Assembly: GCA_934454145.1 (NCBI GenBank)
Contig: CAKSFT010000008.1
Location: forward strand, 124,001 to 188,000
Direction of reading: 5' to 3'
Source of the DNA: an uncultured Clostridia bacterium
GTDB taxonomy: Bacteria > Bacillota > Clostridia > UBA1381
DNA length: 64,000 bases
The notes under the pieces were generated by a model. It saw nothing but the letters and a program-made list of their open reading frames with translations. It did no database searches and was not told the DNA's origin. Shown piece after piece: positions 34,234-42,773 of this stretch. Numbering within the stretch: the stretch's first letter is position 1; the number at the start of each line of letters is the position of its first letter. Position numbers and translations under genes: made by a program.

Positions 34234-35259
34234 ATGAGAGAGGATTTGGGAAAAGTGAAGGATTTTCTGAAAAAGTATGACACGATAATTTTTGACATGG
34301 ACGGAGTGATAACAAGCGAATCGGCATATTGGGACGCCGCGGCACTGACGGTTTATCAGCAGCTCGGGGCGGACAGGCTTTTTTGTGACCGTGTTGATGT
34401 GGAATATTATATGAATCATATAAAGGAAATAAGGGAAGAGGTATTCTCACACGATAAACTTATAGAAGTGCTGAAAAATAAAGGGGTAAACAGCAATTGG
34501 GATTTGGCATATGTGACATTGGGAATTGCAATTATCATGCGCACCCGTGATTTTGGGGAGGTTTTGCGGTACGCACAGGAGTTGCCGGACGATGTTTTTG
34601 AGATTTATAAAGACATTGCCCGGGGAATAGAAGAAAAAACGGGAATGGCAGATGCGTCGCGTTCAAGCGGATTTTGGCAGAAACTCAGAATGAGATTTCA
34701 GGAATGGATTTTGGGGGACGTGCTTTTTCGGAAGGTGTACGGCTGTGATGTGAGCCAAAGCGGAAAAGAAGGCATACTCGCAGGAGAACAGCCTGTTGTG
34801 GATGGGGAAAAGTTGAAGAATGTAATTTTTGGATTGCACAAAGAAGGCAAAAGGCTCTGCACTGCAACCGGGAGAATCTGGGAGGAACTCAAATCGCCGC
34901 TTGAAAGATTTGGGATAATAGGTTATTTTGCAAAAAACGGATTTATAAATTTCAACCATGTGATGAACGCGGAAAAGAAGCTTGGTATTCCACTGACAAA
35001 GCCGCACCCGTATATGTTTTTAAAGGCACTTTGTGGAGAAGAATATGACGACAAGGATATCACAGAGGGGATTTTTGATAAAGAACCGATAAAAAAGACG
35101 CTTGTCGTGGGCGACGCCGGTGCCGATATTTTGGCGGCAAAGGCTATGGGTGCGGATTTTTGCGCAGTGCTGACAGGCGTCAACGGAAAAGCGGCACGCG
35201 GATACTTTGAGGATTTGGGCGCGGAGTATATTTTGGACAGCATTTTGGATTTTGAATAA
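34234..35259 (+). CDS. HAD-superfamily hydrolase with large cap domain
   Basis: A 341-residue haloacid-dehalogenase-type phosphatase. Motif I is FDMDGVIT (nucleophile D21, acid D23), the Lys motif is in TKPHPYMF, and motif IV is VVGDAGADILAAKAMG. The roughly 200-residue insert between them is a large cap that sets substrate choice, and I recognise no subfamily. The start is ATG 34234 after GGGAAG; an in-frame ATG at 34162 overlapping the HisB-like stop would translate through the perfect hairpin at 34171-34199. The substrate may be linked to the two upstream His-like enzymes. Confidence 0.75.
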   Translation: MREDLGKVKDFLKKYDTIIFDMDGVITSESAYWDAAALTVYQQLGADRLFCDRVDVEYYMNHIKEIREEVFSHDKLIEVLKNKGVNSNWDLAYVTLGIAIIMRTRDFGEVLRYAQELPDDVFEIYKDIARGIEEKTGMADASRSSGFWQKLRMRFQEWILGDVLFRKVYGCDVSQSGKEGILAGEQPVVDGEKLKNVIFGLHKEGKRLCTATGRIWEELKSPLERFGIIGYFAKNGFINFNHVMNAEKKLGIPLTKPHPYMFLKALCGEEYDDKDITEGIFDKEPIKKTLVVGDAGADILAAKAMGADFCAVLTGVNGKAARGYFEDLGAEYILDSILDFE

Positions 35260-35269
35260 ACAAAAACAG

Positions 35270-35340
35270 CAGAGCATATTGAAAAATTTGTGAAATGGGG
35301 AACCATGTACAAAGAAATGCAATATGCTCTGTATTTTTGT
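35270..35340 (+). terminator. Long-loop terminator after the HAD gene
   Basis: CAGAGCATATTG (35270-35281) and CAATATGCTCTG (35320-35331) are a perfect 12-bp inverted repeat with a 38-base loop, followed by TATTTTTG. Confidence 0.7.
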
Positions 35341-35391
35341 GCAAGCCGTAATATTTATTGGAAAATTTTGTGATTTATTTTGTGTTTGGGG

Positions 35392-35420
35392 TTGTTATTA
35401 CACAGAAAAAGTGATAAAAT
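35392..35420 (+). promoter_or_regulatory. Promoter of murD
   Basis: TTGTTA (35392-35397), 17 bases, TAAAAT (35415-35420). The leader of about 65 bases contains the hairpin at 35461-35478. Confidence 0.65.
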
Positions 35421-35460
35421 ATAATGAGGAAATTTTGTTGTAAATCATTGGAATGAAAAA

Positions 35461-35478
35461 GCCGGCAAAACGGCCGGC
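35461..35478 (+). promoter_or_regulatory. GC-rich hairpin in the murD leader
   Basis: GCCGGC, AAAACG, GCCGGC: a perfect 6-bp GC-only stem three bases before the ACGGAG SD site. It could modulate translation of murD. Confidence 0.45.
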
Positions 35479-35493
35479 AGAACGGAGTTTTTT

Positions 35494-36858
35494 ATGAATA
35501 ATAAATTTGAAGAGTTTAAAAAAAGCATAAAAGGGAAAAATATCGGAGTTATCGGTGTCGGGATAAGCAATCTGCCCCTGATAAAATTTCTTGCAAAAAA
35601 CGGCGCAAGAGTGACGGCATATGATAAACGCAGTGCAGAACAGCTGGGGGACACATATCGGGATTTATGCGGGCTTGGCGTTTCATTTTCACTGGGGGAG
35701 AATTATTTGCAGACTTTGTCGGGGGAAATAATATTCAAAACCCCGGGCATGAGATTTGACAACCCAAAGCTTTTGGAAGCACAGAAAAACGGGGCGGAAA
35801 TCACTTCGGAAATGGAGCTTTTTGCGGAATTTTGCCCGGCGGAAATAATTGCGGTGACGGGGAGTGACGGAAAAACCACAACAACAACGCTGATACATTC
35901 CATGCTGGTGCGCGAAGGATACAAAACATGGCTGGGCGGCAACATAGGCACTCCGCTTTTTTGCTCTCTTGACGAAATCGGAGAAGAAGATATTGTTGTT
36001 CTGGAACTCTCAAGTTTTCAGCTTCACACGATGAAAAAGTCACCGCATGTTGCGGTTATCACCAATATATCACCGAATCACCTTGATATGCACAAGGACT
36101 ATGCGGAATATATTGATGCAAAGAAGAACATTATGAAATATCAGACTGAGGACGACATACTGGTGGTGAACAACGAAAATGAAGTGACAAGAAAAATCGG
36201 AAACGAGGCAAAAGGAATAATACGTTCATTTGGGTATGACAGCACATGCGGTATATACGCCAAAGACGGGTTTATAAAACACGGGCAAGAAAATATATTG
36301 AAAATCGGGGACATAAAAATTCCGGGGAAACATAATGTGGAAAATTATATGGCGGCAATCGCCGCAGTGGGCGACAAGGTCAGCCGCGAAACAATTGAAG
36401 ATGTGGCAAAGAATTTCGGCGGCGTAGAACACAGAATTGAATTGGTGAGAAAGCTTGACGGAGTGTCGTTTTACAACAGTTCTATAGATTCAAGCCCAAA
36501 CAGGAGCATAAACACCTTGAGTGTGTTCCCCGGCAAAGTTGTCATGATTGCCGGCGGAAAGGACAAAGGGATACCATATGATGAACTGGGGCCGGCGCTT
36601 GTGGGGCATGTCAAGACTCTTGTCTTGATTGGTGCGACAGCCGGAAAGATAAAAGATGCTTTGGCGAAATGCGAGGGACACAAAAACGTTGAAGTGATTG
36701 AGTGCAATGAATATGAAGATGCAGTGAAGATTGCTTATGAAAAAGCAAAACCAAAAGGCGTGGTTTTACTGTCCCCGGCAAGCACAAGCTTTGACAGATT
36801 CAGGAACTTTGAGGAAAGAGGGAACCTGTTTAAGAAACTGGTGCAGGAGCTTAAATAA
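35494..36858 (+). CDS. murD: UDP-N-acetylmuramoylalanine-D-glutamate ligase
   Basis: A 454-residue Mur ligase that adds D-glutamate to UDP-MurNAc-L-Ala in peptidoglycan synthesis. The ATP loop is VTGSDGKTTTTTLI near residue 125. The conserved EKSSFQ-type segment appears as ELSSFQL, NISPNHLDMH is the central His motif, and VMIAGGKDKGIPYDEL lies in the C-terminal domain. It stands alone rather than in a dcw cluster. ATG 35494 follows ACGGAG. Confidence 0.95.
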   Translation: MNNKFEEFKKSIKGKNIGVIGVGISNLPLIKFLAKNGARVTAYDKRSAEQLGDTYRDLCGLGVSFSLGENYLQTLSGEIIFKTPGMRFDNPKLLEAQKNGAEITSEMELFAEFCPAEIIAVTGSDGKTTTTTLIHSMLVREGYKTWLGGNIGTPLFCSLDEIGEEDIVVLELSSFQLHTMKKSPHVAVITNISPNHLDMHKDYAEYIDAKKNIMKYQTEDDILVVNNENEVTRKIGNEAKGIIRSFGYDSTCGIYAKDGFIKHGQENILKIGDIKIPGKHNVENYMAAIAAVGDKVSRETIEDVAKNFGGVEHRIELVRKLDGVSFYNSSIDSSPNRSINTLSVFPGKVVMIAGGKDKGIPYDELGPALVGHVKTLVLIGATAGKIKDALAKCEGHKNVEVIECNEYEDAVKIAYEKAKPKGVVLLSPASTSFDRFRNFEERGNLFKKLVQELK

Positions 36859-36893
36859 ATTTTTGATTTTGCGAGAAAGGAAGGAAATGCACT

Positions 36894-37925
36894 TTGAAAG
36901 AAGTTTTGAAGAAACTGAGCAATATGCGCGGTGTTTCGGGATTTGAATATTTTATAAATGAAAAGATTGCGGACATAATGCGTGAATATGTTGACGAAGT
37001 ATACATCAATGCGCCGGGGAGTGTTGTCGCAGTGAAGAGGGCTCAAAACCCGGCGGCAAAAATTATGCTTGAGGCGCACTGTGATGAAATCGGTCTTATG
37101 GTGAAAGATATTGATGAAAAGGGATTTGTTACTTTTGTGAATATCGGCGGCGTGGACGGACGTATTCTGCCGGGGGCTGAAGTCACTATACACGGGACAA
37201 AAGAGGTCTGGGGTGTCGTGGGGGCTAAGCCGCCGCATTTGCAGACTGCGGAAGAATCGGCAAAGAGCGTCAAGATAAAGGACATGGCGATTGACACCGG
37301 CATGAGCCGCCGGGAGGTGGAAAAGTATGTGTCGGTGGGCGACAGCATAACACTCAGGACGGAAGCGGCAGAACTGCTGAACAACAACATCTGCGGAAAA
37401 TCGATTGATGACCGCGGAGGTGTCGCCGCGCTGATTGAGGTCATGAAGGCTGTGAAGGACGAAATGCTTTCGTGTGACATATATTTTGTTGCGGCAGTGC
37501 AGGAGGAAGTGGGTCTGCGCGGCGCCAAAACGGCGGCATACGGCATAAACCCCGACATGGCTGTGGCGGTGGACGTTTGCCACGGTGTGACGCCGGACAA
37601 CTCGTACAATGCATTTGAAACCGGGACGGGAACAGTGATTTCCAGAGGGCCGAATATCCACCCCAAGATGGCTGAAAAGCTGAAAAGCCTGGCAGATGAA
37701 AACGGAATCAAATACAGCATTGATGTGGACGGCGGCGACACAGGCACAGATGCCTGGGCGATACAGGTCGCACGAGCGGGCGTGCCGACGGCATTGCTGT
37801 CGCTTCCGCTGAAATATATGCATACATCGGTGGAAACGGTGAGCATGGATGACGCGGAGGCAACGGCGCGTCTTATGACGGAATTTATAAGAAATGTCAA
37901 GGGGGTTGACTGGCTGTGCTTTTAG
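36894..37925 (+). CDS. M42 family aminopeptidase (first of three)
   Basis: A 343-residue zinc/cobalt aminopeptidase of the M42 (TET) family. The metal and catalytic residues are visible as AHCDEIG, SIDDRGG, VQEEVGLRGA, AVDVCHG and the C-terminal YMHTSVE. The AVDV form of the third motif is the YsdC-type pattern. TTG 36894 follows AAAGGAAGG. The stop overlaps the GTG start of the next M42 gene. Such enzymes form hollow dodecamers that degrade peptides. Confidence 0.9.
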   Translation: MKEVLKKLSNMRGVSGFEYFINEKIADIMREYVDEVYINAPGSVVAVKRAQNPAAKIMLEAHCDEIGLMVKDIDEKGFVTFVNIGGVDGRILPGAEVTIHGTKEVWGVVGAKPPHLQTAEESAKSVKIKDMAIDTGMSRREVEKYVSVGDSITLRTEAAELLNNNICGKSIDDRGGVAALIEVMKAVKDEMLSCDIYFVAAVQEEVGLRGAKTAAYGINPDMAVAVDVCHGVTPDNSYNAFETGTGTVISRGPNIHPKMAEKLKSLADENGIKYSIDVDGGDTGTDAWAIQVARAGVPTALLSLPLKYMHTSVETVSMDDAEATARLMTEFIRNVKGVDWLCF

Positions 37926-38926
37926 AAGAATTATGCAATGCATGCGGCATAAGCGGCGATGAAGGCGAAGTGCGGGAAATTATACTGAACGAAGTAAAGC
38001 CGTATGCCGATGAAATCACCATTGATTCCATGGGGAATCTTATTTGTCTGAAAAAGGGGGATTTCCATGAGAAAAAGGTTATGATTTCCGCACACATGGA
38101 CGAGGTGGGATTTATTGTCAGCGGAGTTACAGACAAAGGTTATCTGGAATTTAAGACAGTCGGCGGCATTGACACAAGGGTCATTATATCAAAAAAAGTC
38201 TGTGTCGGCAAAAATAAAATTCCGGGTGTCATAGGGATGAAAGCAATACATTTGCAGTCAAAGACGGAAAGAGAAGAAGTGCCGAAAGTGAAATCACTTT
38301 TTATTGACATCGGCGCAAAGGATAAGGAAGATGCCCTGAAGTATGTGGATTTGGGGGACTATGCTTGCTTTGCAACGAAATATGGAGAAGTGGGCGAAAA
38401 TGCGATAAAGGCAAAGGCAATTGATGACCGTGCCGGGTGTTATATATTGACCGAACTTATAAAAAAGCCTGTGAAGTATGATACGTATTTTTGTTTCACT
38501 GTGCAGGAGGAAGTGGGTCTGCGCGGTGCGAAGGTTGCCGCATATCGCATAATGCCCGACATTGCGCTTGTCATAGAGTCGACAACTTGTGCCGATGTGC
38601 ACAATTCGCCGACAGAGAAGAGCGTGACCGACATGGGAGGCGGTGCGGCTTTGAGCTTTATGGATTCGTCAACAATCGTGAACCGCGAATATGTTGAGTT
38701 TCTGAAAAGGATAAGCAACGGAATTGCCGTACAATATAAGAAAACCACAATGGGCGGCAACGACGCCGGTGCGATTCACAAAACAGGAGCCGGAATCAGG
38801 ACGGCGTCGGTTTCGGTGCCGTGCAGATATCTTCATTCTCCTGTCGGTGTGTGTGCAAAGGCTGACATAGAGGCAGTGAAAAAGCTTGCGGAGAAATTTT
38901 TGGAAAGAATTGATGAGGTGATATAA
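37916..38926 (+). CDS. M42 family aminopeptidase (second of three)
   Basis: A 336-residue paralogue of the preceding gene. AHMDEVG, AIDDRAG, VQEEVGLRGAK and YLHSPVG are present; the metal-binding acid before the Ala-Asp turn is Glu (ALVIESTTCAD) as in FrvX-type members, not Asp. It starts at GTG 37916 overlapping the upstream stop by ten bases and abuts the third gene, so all three are coupled. Confidence 0.9.
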   Translation: MLLEELCNACGISGDEGEVREIILNEVKPYADEITIDSMGNLICLKKGDFHEKKVMISAHMDEVGFIVSGVTDKGYLEFKTVGGIDTRVIISKKVCVGKNKIPGVIGMKAIHLQSKTEREEVPKVKSLFIDIGAKDKEDALKYVDLGDYACFATKYGEVGENAIKAKAIDDRAGCYILTELIKKPVKYDTYFCFTVQEEVGLRGAKVAAYRIMPDIALVIESTTCADVHNSPTEKSVTDMGGGAALSFMDSSTIVNREYVEFLKRISNGIAVQYKKTTMGGNDAGAIHKTGAGIRTASVSVPCRYLHSPVGVCAKADIEAVKKLAEKFLERIDEVI

Positions 38927-39892
38927 ATGGAAATTTTGAAGGAATTTAGCGAAGCCTTTGGCGTTTCGGGAAGAGAAGATGACATAAGGGACGTTATCAC
39001 AAAATATGTTATGCCGTATGCAGACGAGGTGTCAGCAGATGCACTGGGGAATCTTATTGTGCATAAAAAGGGCACGGGGAAGAAAATCATGTTTGCGGCG
39101 CATATGGACGAAATAGGTATTGTTGTGACCTTTATCGATGACAACGGTTTTTTGCGTTTTTCACAGGTCGGGGGGCTGAACAGAAAGGATATTTTATATT
39201 CGAGAGTCAGATTTGAAAACGGCATCGGCGGGGTTGTCGGGACGGAAAAGGACAACAAGGACAGGCTTATTTCAAAAATGTTTATAGACATCGGGGCGAA
39301 AAGCAAAGAGGAGGCAGAAAAACTGATTTCTGTGGGCGATATGGCGATGTTTGAGGGGGTGTTTGCCGCTTCGGGCGAGAGAGTGATTTCCAAAGCTCTT
39401 GACAACCGCGCCGGCTGTTATATTCTGGCGCAGACACTGAAAAAAATCAAATCCGAAAATGATTTGTATTTTGTTTTCACTGTGCAGGAGGAAGTGGGTC
39501 TGCGCGGCGCAAAAACAGCAGCATTTGGGGTTTTGCCCGAATATGCGGTTGCTGTTGATGTGACCGACACCGGCGACACTCCGAATTGTGAAGAAATGGC
39601 AGTAAAAATGGGCGGCGGCGCGGCGGTCAAGGTTATGGACAGATCGGTTATTTGCAGCAGCGTTGTCCGCACAATGCTGATTGAATGTGCAAAGAAGAAA
39701 AATATACCATATCAGCTTGAGGTTATGACAGACGGCGGAACCGATGCAGGGGCGATATCGCTTTCTGCCGGCGGCGTCATGACGGGCGGTGTGTCCGTGC
39801 CGACAAGATATGTCCACTCTCCTTCCGAGATGGCAGATATGTCCGATATCCGCGCATGCATTGATTTGCTTGTCGAATTTGCGGATATTTAA
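38927..39892 (+). CDS. M42 family aminopeptidase (third of three)
   Basis: A 321-residue M42 peptidase with AHMDEIG, ALDNRAG (Asp then Asn, unlike the DDR of its neighbours), VQEEVGLRGAK, AVDVTDTGD and YVHSPSE. ATG 38927 follows the stop of the second gene immediately, with GAGGTG inside its 3' end. Different substrate preference from the other two is likely but cannot be read from sequence. Confidence 0.9.
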   Translation: MEILKEFSEAFGVSGREDDIRDVITKYVMPYADEVSADALGNLIVHKKGTGKKIMFAAHMDEIGIVVTFIDDNGFLRFSQVGGLNRKDILYSRVRFENGIGGVVGTEKDNKDRLISKMFIDIGAKSKEEAEKLISVGDMAMFEGVFAASGERVISKALDNRAGCYILAQTLKKIKSENDLYFVFTVQEEVGLRGAKTAAFGVLPEYAVAVDVTDTGDTPNCEEMAVKMGGGAAVKVMDRSVICSSVVRTMLIECAKKKNIPYQLEVMTDGGTDAGAISLSAGGVMTGGVSVPTRYVHSPSEMADMSDIRACIDLLVEFADI

Positions 39893-39910
39893 AAAGGGGA
39901 AAGCCTTGCC

Positions 39911-40780
39911 ATGAATTCAAAAACAAGAGGAATAATGTATGTGATTATGGCGGCATTCGGATTTTCTCTGATGAGTGTGTTTGTGCACTTGTCGGGGGAT
40001 TTGCCGCCTTTTGAAAAGGCGTTTTTCAGGAATGCCGCGGCACTGATATTTGTGACGGTTGTTATGCTGAAAAACCATGTGAGCTTTGTGCCGAAAAAGG
40101 GAAGTGGAGTACAGCTTTTCTGCCGTGCGTTTTTCGGCACGGTGGGGCTTGTGTGCAATTTTTATGCGATTGACAGGCTGGTGCTTGCCGATGCAAATAT
40201 GCTGAACAAGCTTTCGCCGTTTTTTGCAATTGTCTTTTCGGTGTTTCTCTTAAAAGAAAAACCCACAATTGTTCAGATTCTGGGGGTGCTGACGGCCTTT
40301 TTGGGGAGTGTGCTTATAATAAAGCCGACCGGAGGAAGCTATGCTTCTTTCCCGGCGCTGATTGGCGCCCTGGGCGGTTTTGGTGCCGGTGTGGCATACA
40401 CATTTGTCAGGGCGCTGGGGAAAAAGGGTGAAAACAGTTATGTGATAATCTTTTTCTTTTCTGCTTTTTCCTGTCTTGTGTGTTTGCCGTTTATGATTAT
40501 GAACCCTGCGGCAATGAGTCTGAAAAGCTTTCTCCTTTTGATGTGTGCCGGGATATGCGCATGCATAGGGCAGTCTGGCATAACGCGCGCTTACATATAT
40601 GCGCCGGCAAAAGAAATTTCTGTGTATGATTACACCCAGGTGCTCTTTGCGGCGGTATTTGGCTTTTTTATATTTGGTCAGGTGCCGGATTTTTGGAGCA
40701 TAGTCGGCTATTGCCTGATTTGCGGCGCCGGAATCGGCATGTTCTTTTATAACAGGAAAAAGGAGCAGAAGGTGAGTTAA
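39911..40780 (+). CDS. DMT superfamily (EamA) transporter
   Basis: A 289-residue membrane protein with about ten hydrophobic helices arranged as two EamA repeats. The first half has FEKAFFRNAAALIFV and ADANMLNKLSPFFAIVFS, the latter typical of EamA members. The second repeat ends near residue 280 with a basic tail. Substrate is unknown. It follows the M42 genes closely (AAAAGGGGAAAG SD site), which hints at peptide or amino-acid efflux or uptake, but this is inference. Confidence 0.88.
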   Translation: MNSKTRGIMYVIMAAFGFSLMSVFVHLSGDLPPFEKAFFRNAAALIFVTVVMLKNHVSFVPKKGSGVQLFCRAFFGTVGLVCNFYAIDRLVLADANMLNKLSPFFAIVFSVFLLKEKPTIVQILGVLTAFLGSVLIIKPTGGSYASFPALIGALGGFGAGVAYTFVRALGKKGENSYVIIFFFSAFSCLVCLPFMIMNPAAMSLKSFLLLMCAGICACIGQSGITRAYIYAPAKEISVYDYTQVLFAAVFGFFIFGQVPDFWSIVGYCLICGAGIGMFFYNRKKEQKVS

Positions 40781-40891
40781 GTGTGGGAAAAAGAGCACAA
40801 AAAGATGCTTTCCGGTGAGCCGACAGAGTTTGACATTTTGTATTATGCGGCGATTGCAAAATTGCAGTCAAAAAAGATTTGGATTATATGA
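40781..40891 (+). pseudogene. 36-codon ORF, possibly a truncated gene at the island edge
   Basis: The frame starts at GTG 40781 directly after the DMT stop, with GGTGAG just upstream, and ends at TGA 40889-40891. The N-terminal part (EKEHKKMLSGEP) resembles the start of maltose/galactoside O-acetyltransferases (KEKMLAGE pattern). Base composition turns AT-rich at about 40865, so the gene may have been cut by insertion of the island. It could also be an intact small protein of unknown function. Confidence 0.4.
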
Positions 40892-40949
40892 TAAGTATTA
40901 GTCATAATATCATACGTGAACGGTCTACTAATCAGAGGGGGTTTTAAAA

Positions 40950-42773
40950 TTGAAAAAAAAGCCAACATATTCTATCATAAATAATATTTTTTGGGTTTTT
41001 TCGAATCAATTTAAATATGCTAAAACCTCATTTTTTCTACTCCTATTAATAATTCCACTCACAATTTTAAATAAGTTTTTACTAATTTATTTGCCCAAAA
41101 AAGTTGTTGCTGATGTTATTGCAGGAATACCATATTTTCAAATATTAAAATCTTTGGCATTTATTATAATGAGTATTTTCTTATCTGACACATTTATAAA
41201 TGCAACAAACACTCTTAATTTTGCTTTCTTTTGTCGTTTAAGACAAAAAATGCAATATAAACTCACTTTAAAAAATGTTTCTGTAAATTATCAAATAATA
41301 GAATCTCTGAAATATAGAGAAATGTACAGTAGAGCACAACGTGCTTTATGGGCTAATGGTATGCATTGTCCACTAACACAAATATCACAAAGCTTTGCAG
41401 AATTGATTACAAATGTAATAGGCTATTGCTTTTATGCTGCTTTAATATGTGTGTTGAATCCATGGATCGTTGTTATATTAACTGCAACTTCATTTATAAG
41501 TTTGTACTTTACTAAAATTTATCAAAACTATGAATATAAAAATCGTGATAAGTGGACAGTTATTGATAAAAAAATATGGTACTTGCTAAACAAAAGTTCT
41601 GATTTTAAAATTGCAAAAGATATACGTGTTTTTGGATTAGATAAATGGTTATCTAAACTGTATAAATCGTTATGTAAAGAAAGAATGAATTGGAATAAAA
41701 AGCTTTTATATAAAAAATTTCTATATAGCTTATCTGATTTAGTAATTATACTTTTTAGAGATGGTTTCGCCTATTATATTCTTATTTCTATGGTATTAGA
41801 GCAAAAAACATCCGTTGATAATTTTATACTATATTTTGGAGTCATTAGTAGTTTTGCGACATGGATTGGAAATATTGTTGAAAAATGTGATGAAATATAT
41901 TCATCAGGATTAGTTGTTTCTGATTTGAGAGATGTTCTATCGTGGGATGACGGAAATGCTGTGGATAAAGGCATAATAAATTTGCCCCAAAAAGAGATTG
42001 ATGGTGATATCAAAATTGAAAATCTTTATTTTAAACACGAAAACAGCAATGAATTTAATATTCAAGATGTGAATTTACATATAAAAAAAGGTGAAAAAAT
42101 TGCTATAGTTGGTGAGAATGGAGCGGGAAAGACCACTTTAATTAAGATTATTTGCGGATTATACACTCCTGTATCCGGTGAAATAAAAATTGATGACATT
42201 TCTTCAAGGTGTTTTGAACAAAAAGATTATTTTGAGTTTTTTTCTGTTATGTTTCAGGATATGAATATACTGTGCGTTACAATAGCTGAAATAATATCTT
42301 CTAAGACCGGGGAGGATATAAACATTGATTTGGTATGGAATTGTATCAAACAAGTAGGATTATATGAAAAAATAATTGGTCTACCTAATGGCATAAATAC
42401 TCCGTTGAATAAGCAAGTTTATGATAATGGAACTGAATTTTCGGGTGGCGAAATGCAAAAATTAATTCTTGCGAAGGCTTTATATAAAAATTCATCGATT
42501 TTAATTTTAGACGAACCAACTTCTGCCATGGACCCTATAGCTGAATTAAGAATGTACAAAGATTTTAATAAACTTGTACGAAATAAAACAACAATCTTTA
42601 TTTCACACAGATTAGCTTCAACTAAATTCTGTGATAGGATTATTTTTATGGATAAAGGACAAATTGTTGAAGAAGGTACACATAGTGAATTAGTACAAAA
42701 GGGTGGCAGATATGCCAAAATGTTCGAAATACAATCGCATTATTACAAGGAGAATGGTGGTGCAAAACAATGA
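40950..42773 (+). CDS. ABC exporter half-transporter 1 (membrane plus ATPase domains)
   Basis: A 607-residue fused permease-ATPase. About six hydrophobic helices fill residues 25-310. The ATPase has Walker A GENGAGKTT near residue 388, the signature FSGGEMQK, Walker B ILILDEPTSAMD near 517, and H-loop ISHRLAS. No C39 peptidase domain is present, so it does not cleave a leader itself. TTG 40950 follows AGAGGGGG. It overlaps the second half-transporter by four bases, so the two likely form a heterodimer. Codon use is AT-rich, unlike the chromosome around it. Confidence 0.9.
   Translation: MKKKPTYSIINNIFWVFSNQFKYAKTSFFLLLLIIPLTILNKFLLIYLPKKVVADVIAGIPYFQILKSLAFIIMSIFLSDTFINATNTLNFAFFCRLRQKMQYKLTLKNVSVNYQIIESLKYREMYSRAQRALWANGMHCPLTQISQSFAELITNVIGYCFYAALICVLNPWIVVILTATSFISLYFTKIYQNYEYKNRDKWTVIDKKIWYLLNKSSDFKIAKDIRVFGLDKWLSKLYKSLCKERMNWNKKLLYKKFLYSLSDLVIILFRDGFAYYILISMVLEQKTSVDNFILYFGVISSFATWIGNIVEKCDEIYSSGLVVSDLRDVLSWDDGNAVDKGIINLPQKEIDGDIKIENLYFKHENSNEFNIQDVNLHIKKGEKIAIVGENGAGKTTLIKIICGLYTPVSGEIKIDDISSRCFEQKDYFEFFSVMFQDMNILCVTIAEIISSKTGEDINIDLVWNCIKQVGLYEKIIGLPNGINTPLNKQVYDNGTEFSGGEMQKLILAKALYKNSSILILDEPTSAMDPIAELRMYKDFNKLVRNKTTIFISHRLASTKFCDRIIFMDKGQIVEEGTHSELVQKGGRYAKMFEIQSHYYKENGGAKQ

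Noticed and set aside
36735..37943. 402-codon minus-strand frame
   Set aside because: Antisense shadow of murD and the first M42 peptidase, rich in His, Arg and Cys.
40888..40947. 19-codon frame before the first ABC gene as a possible leader peptide
   Set aside because: No SD site, and its end merely overlaps the SD region of the ABC gene.
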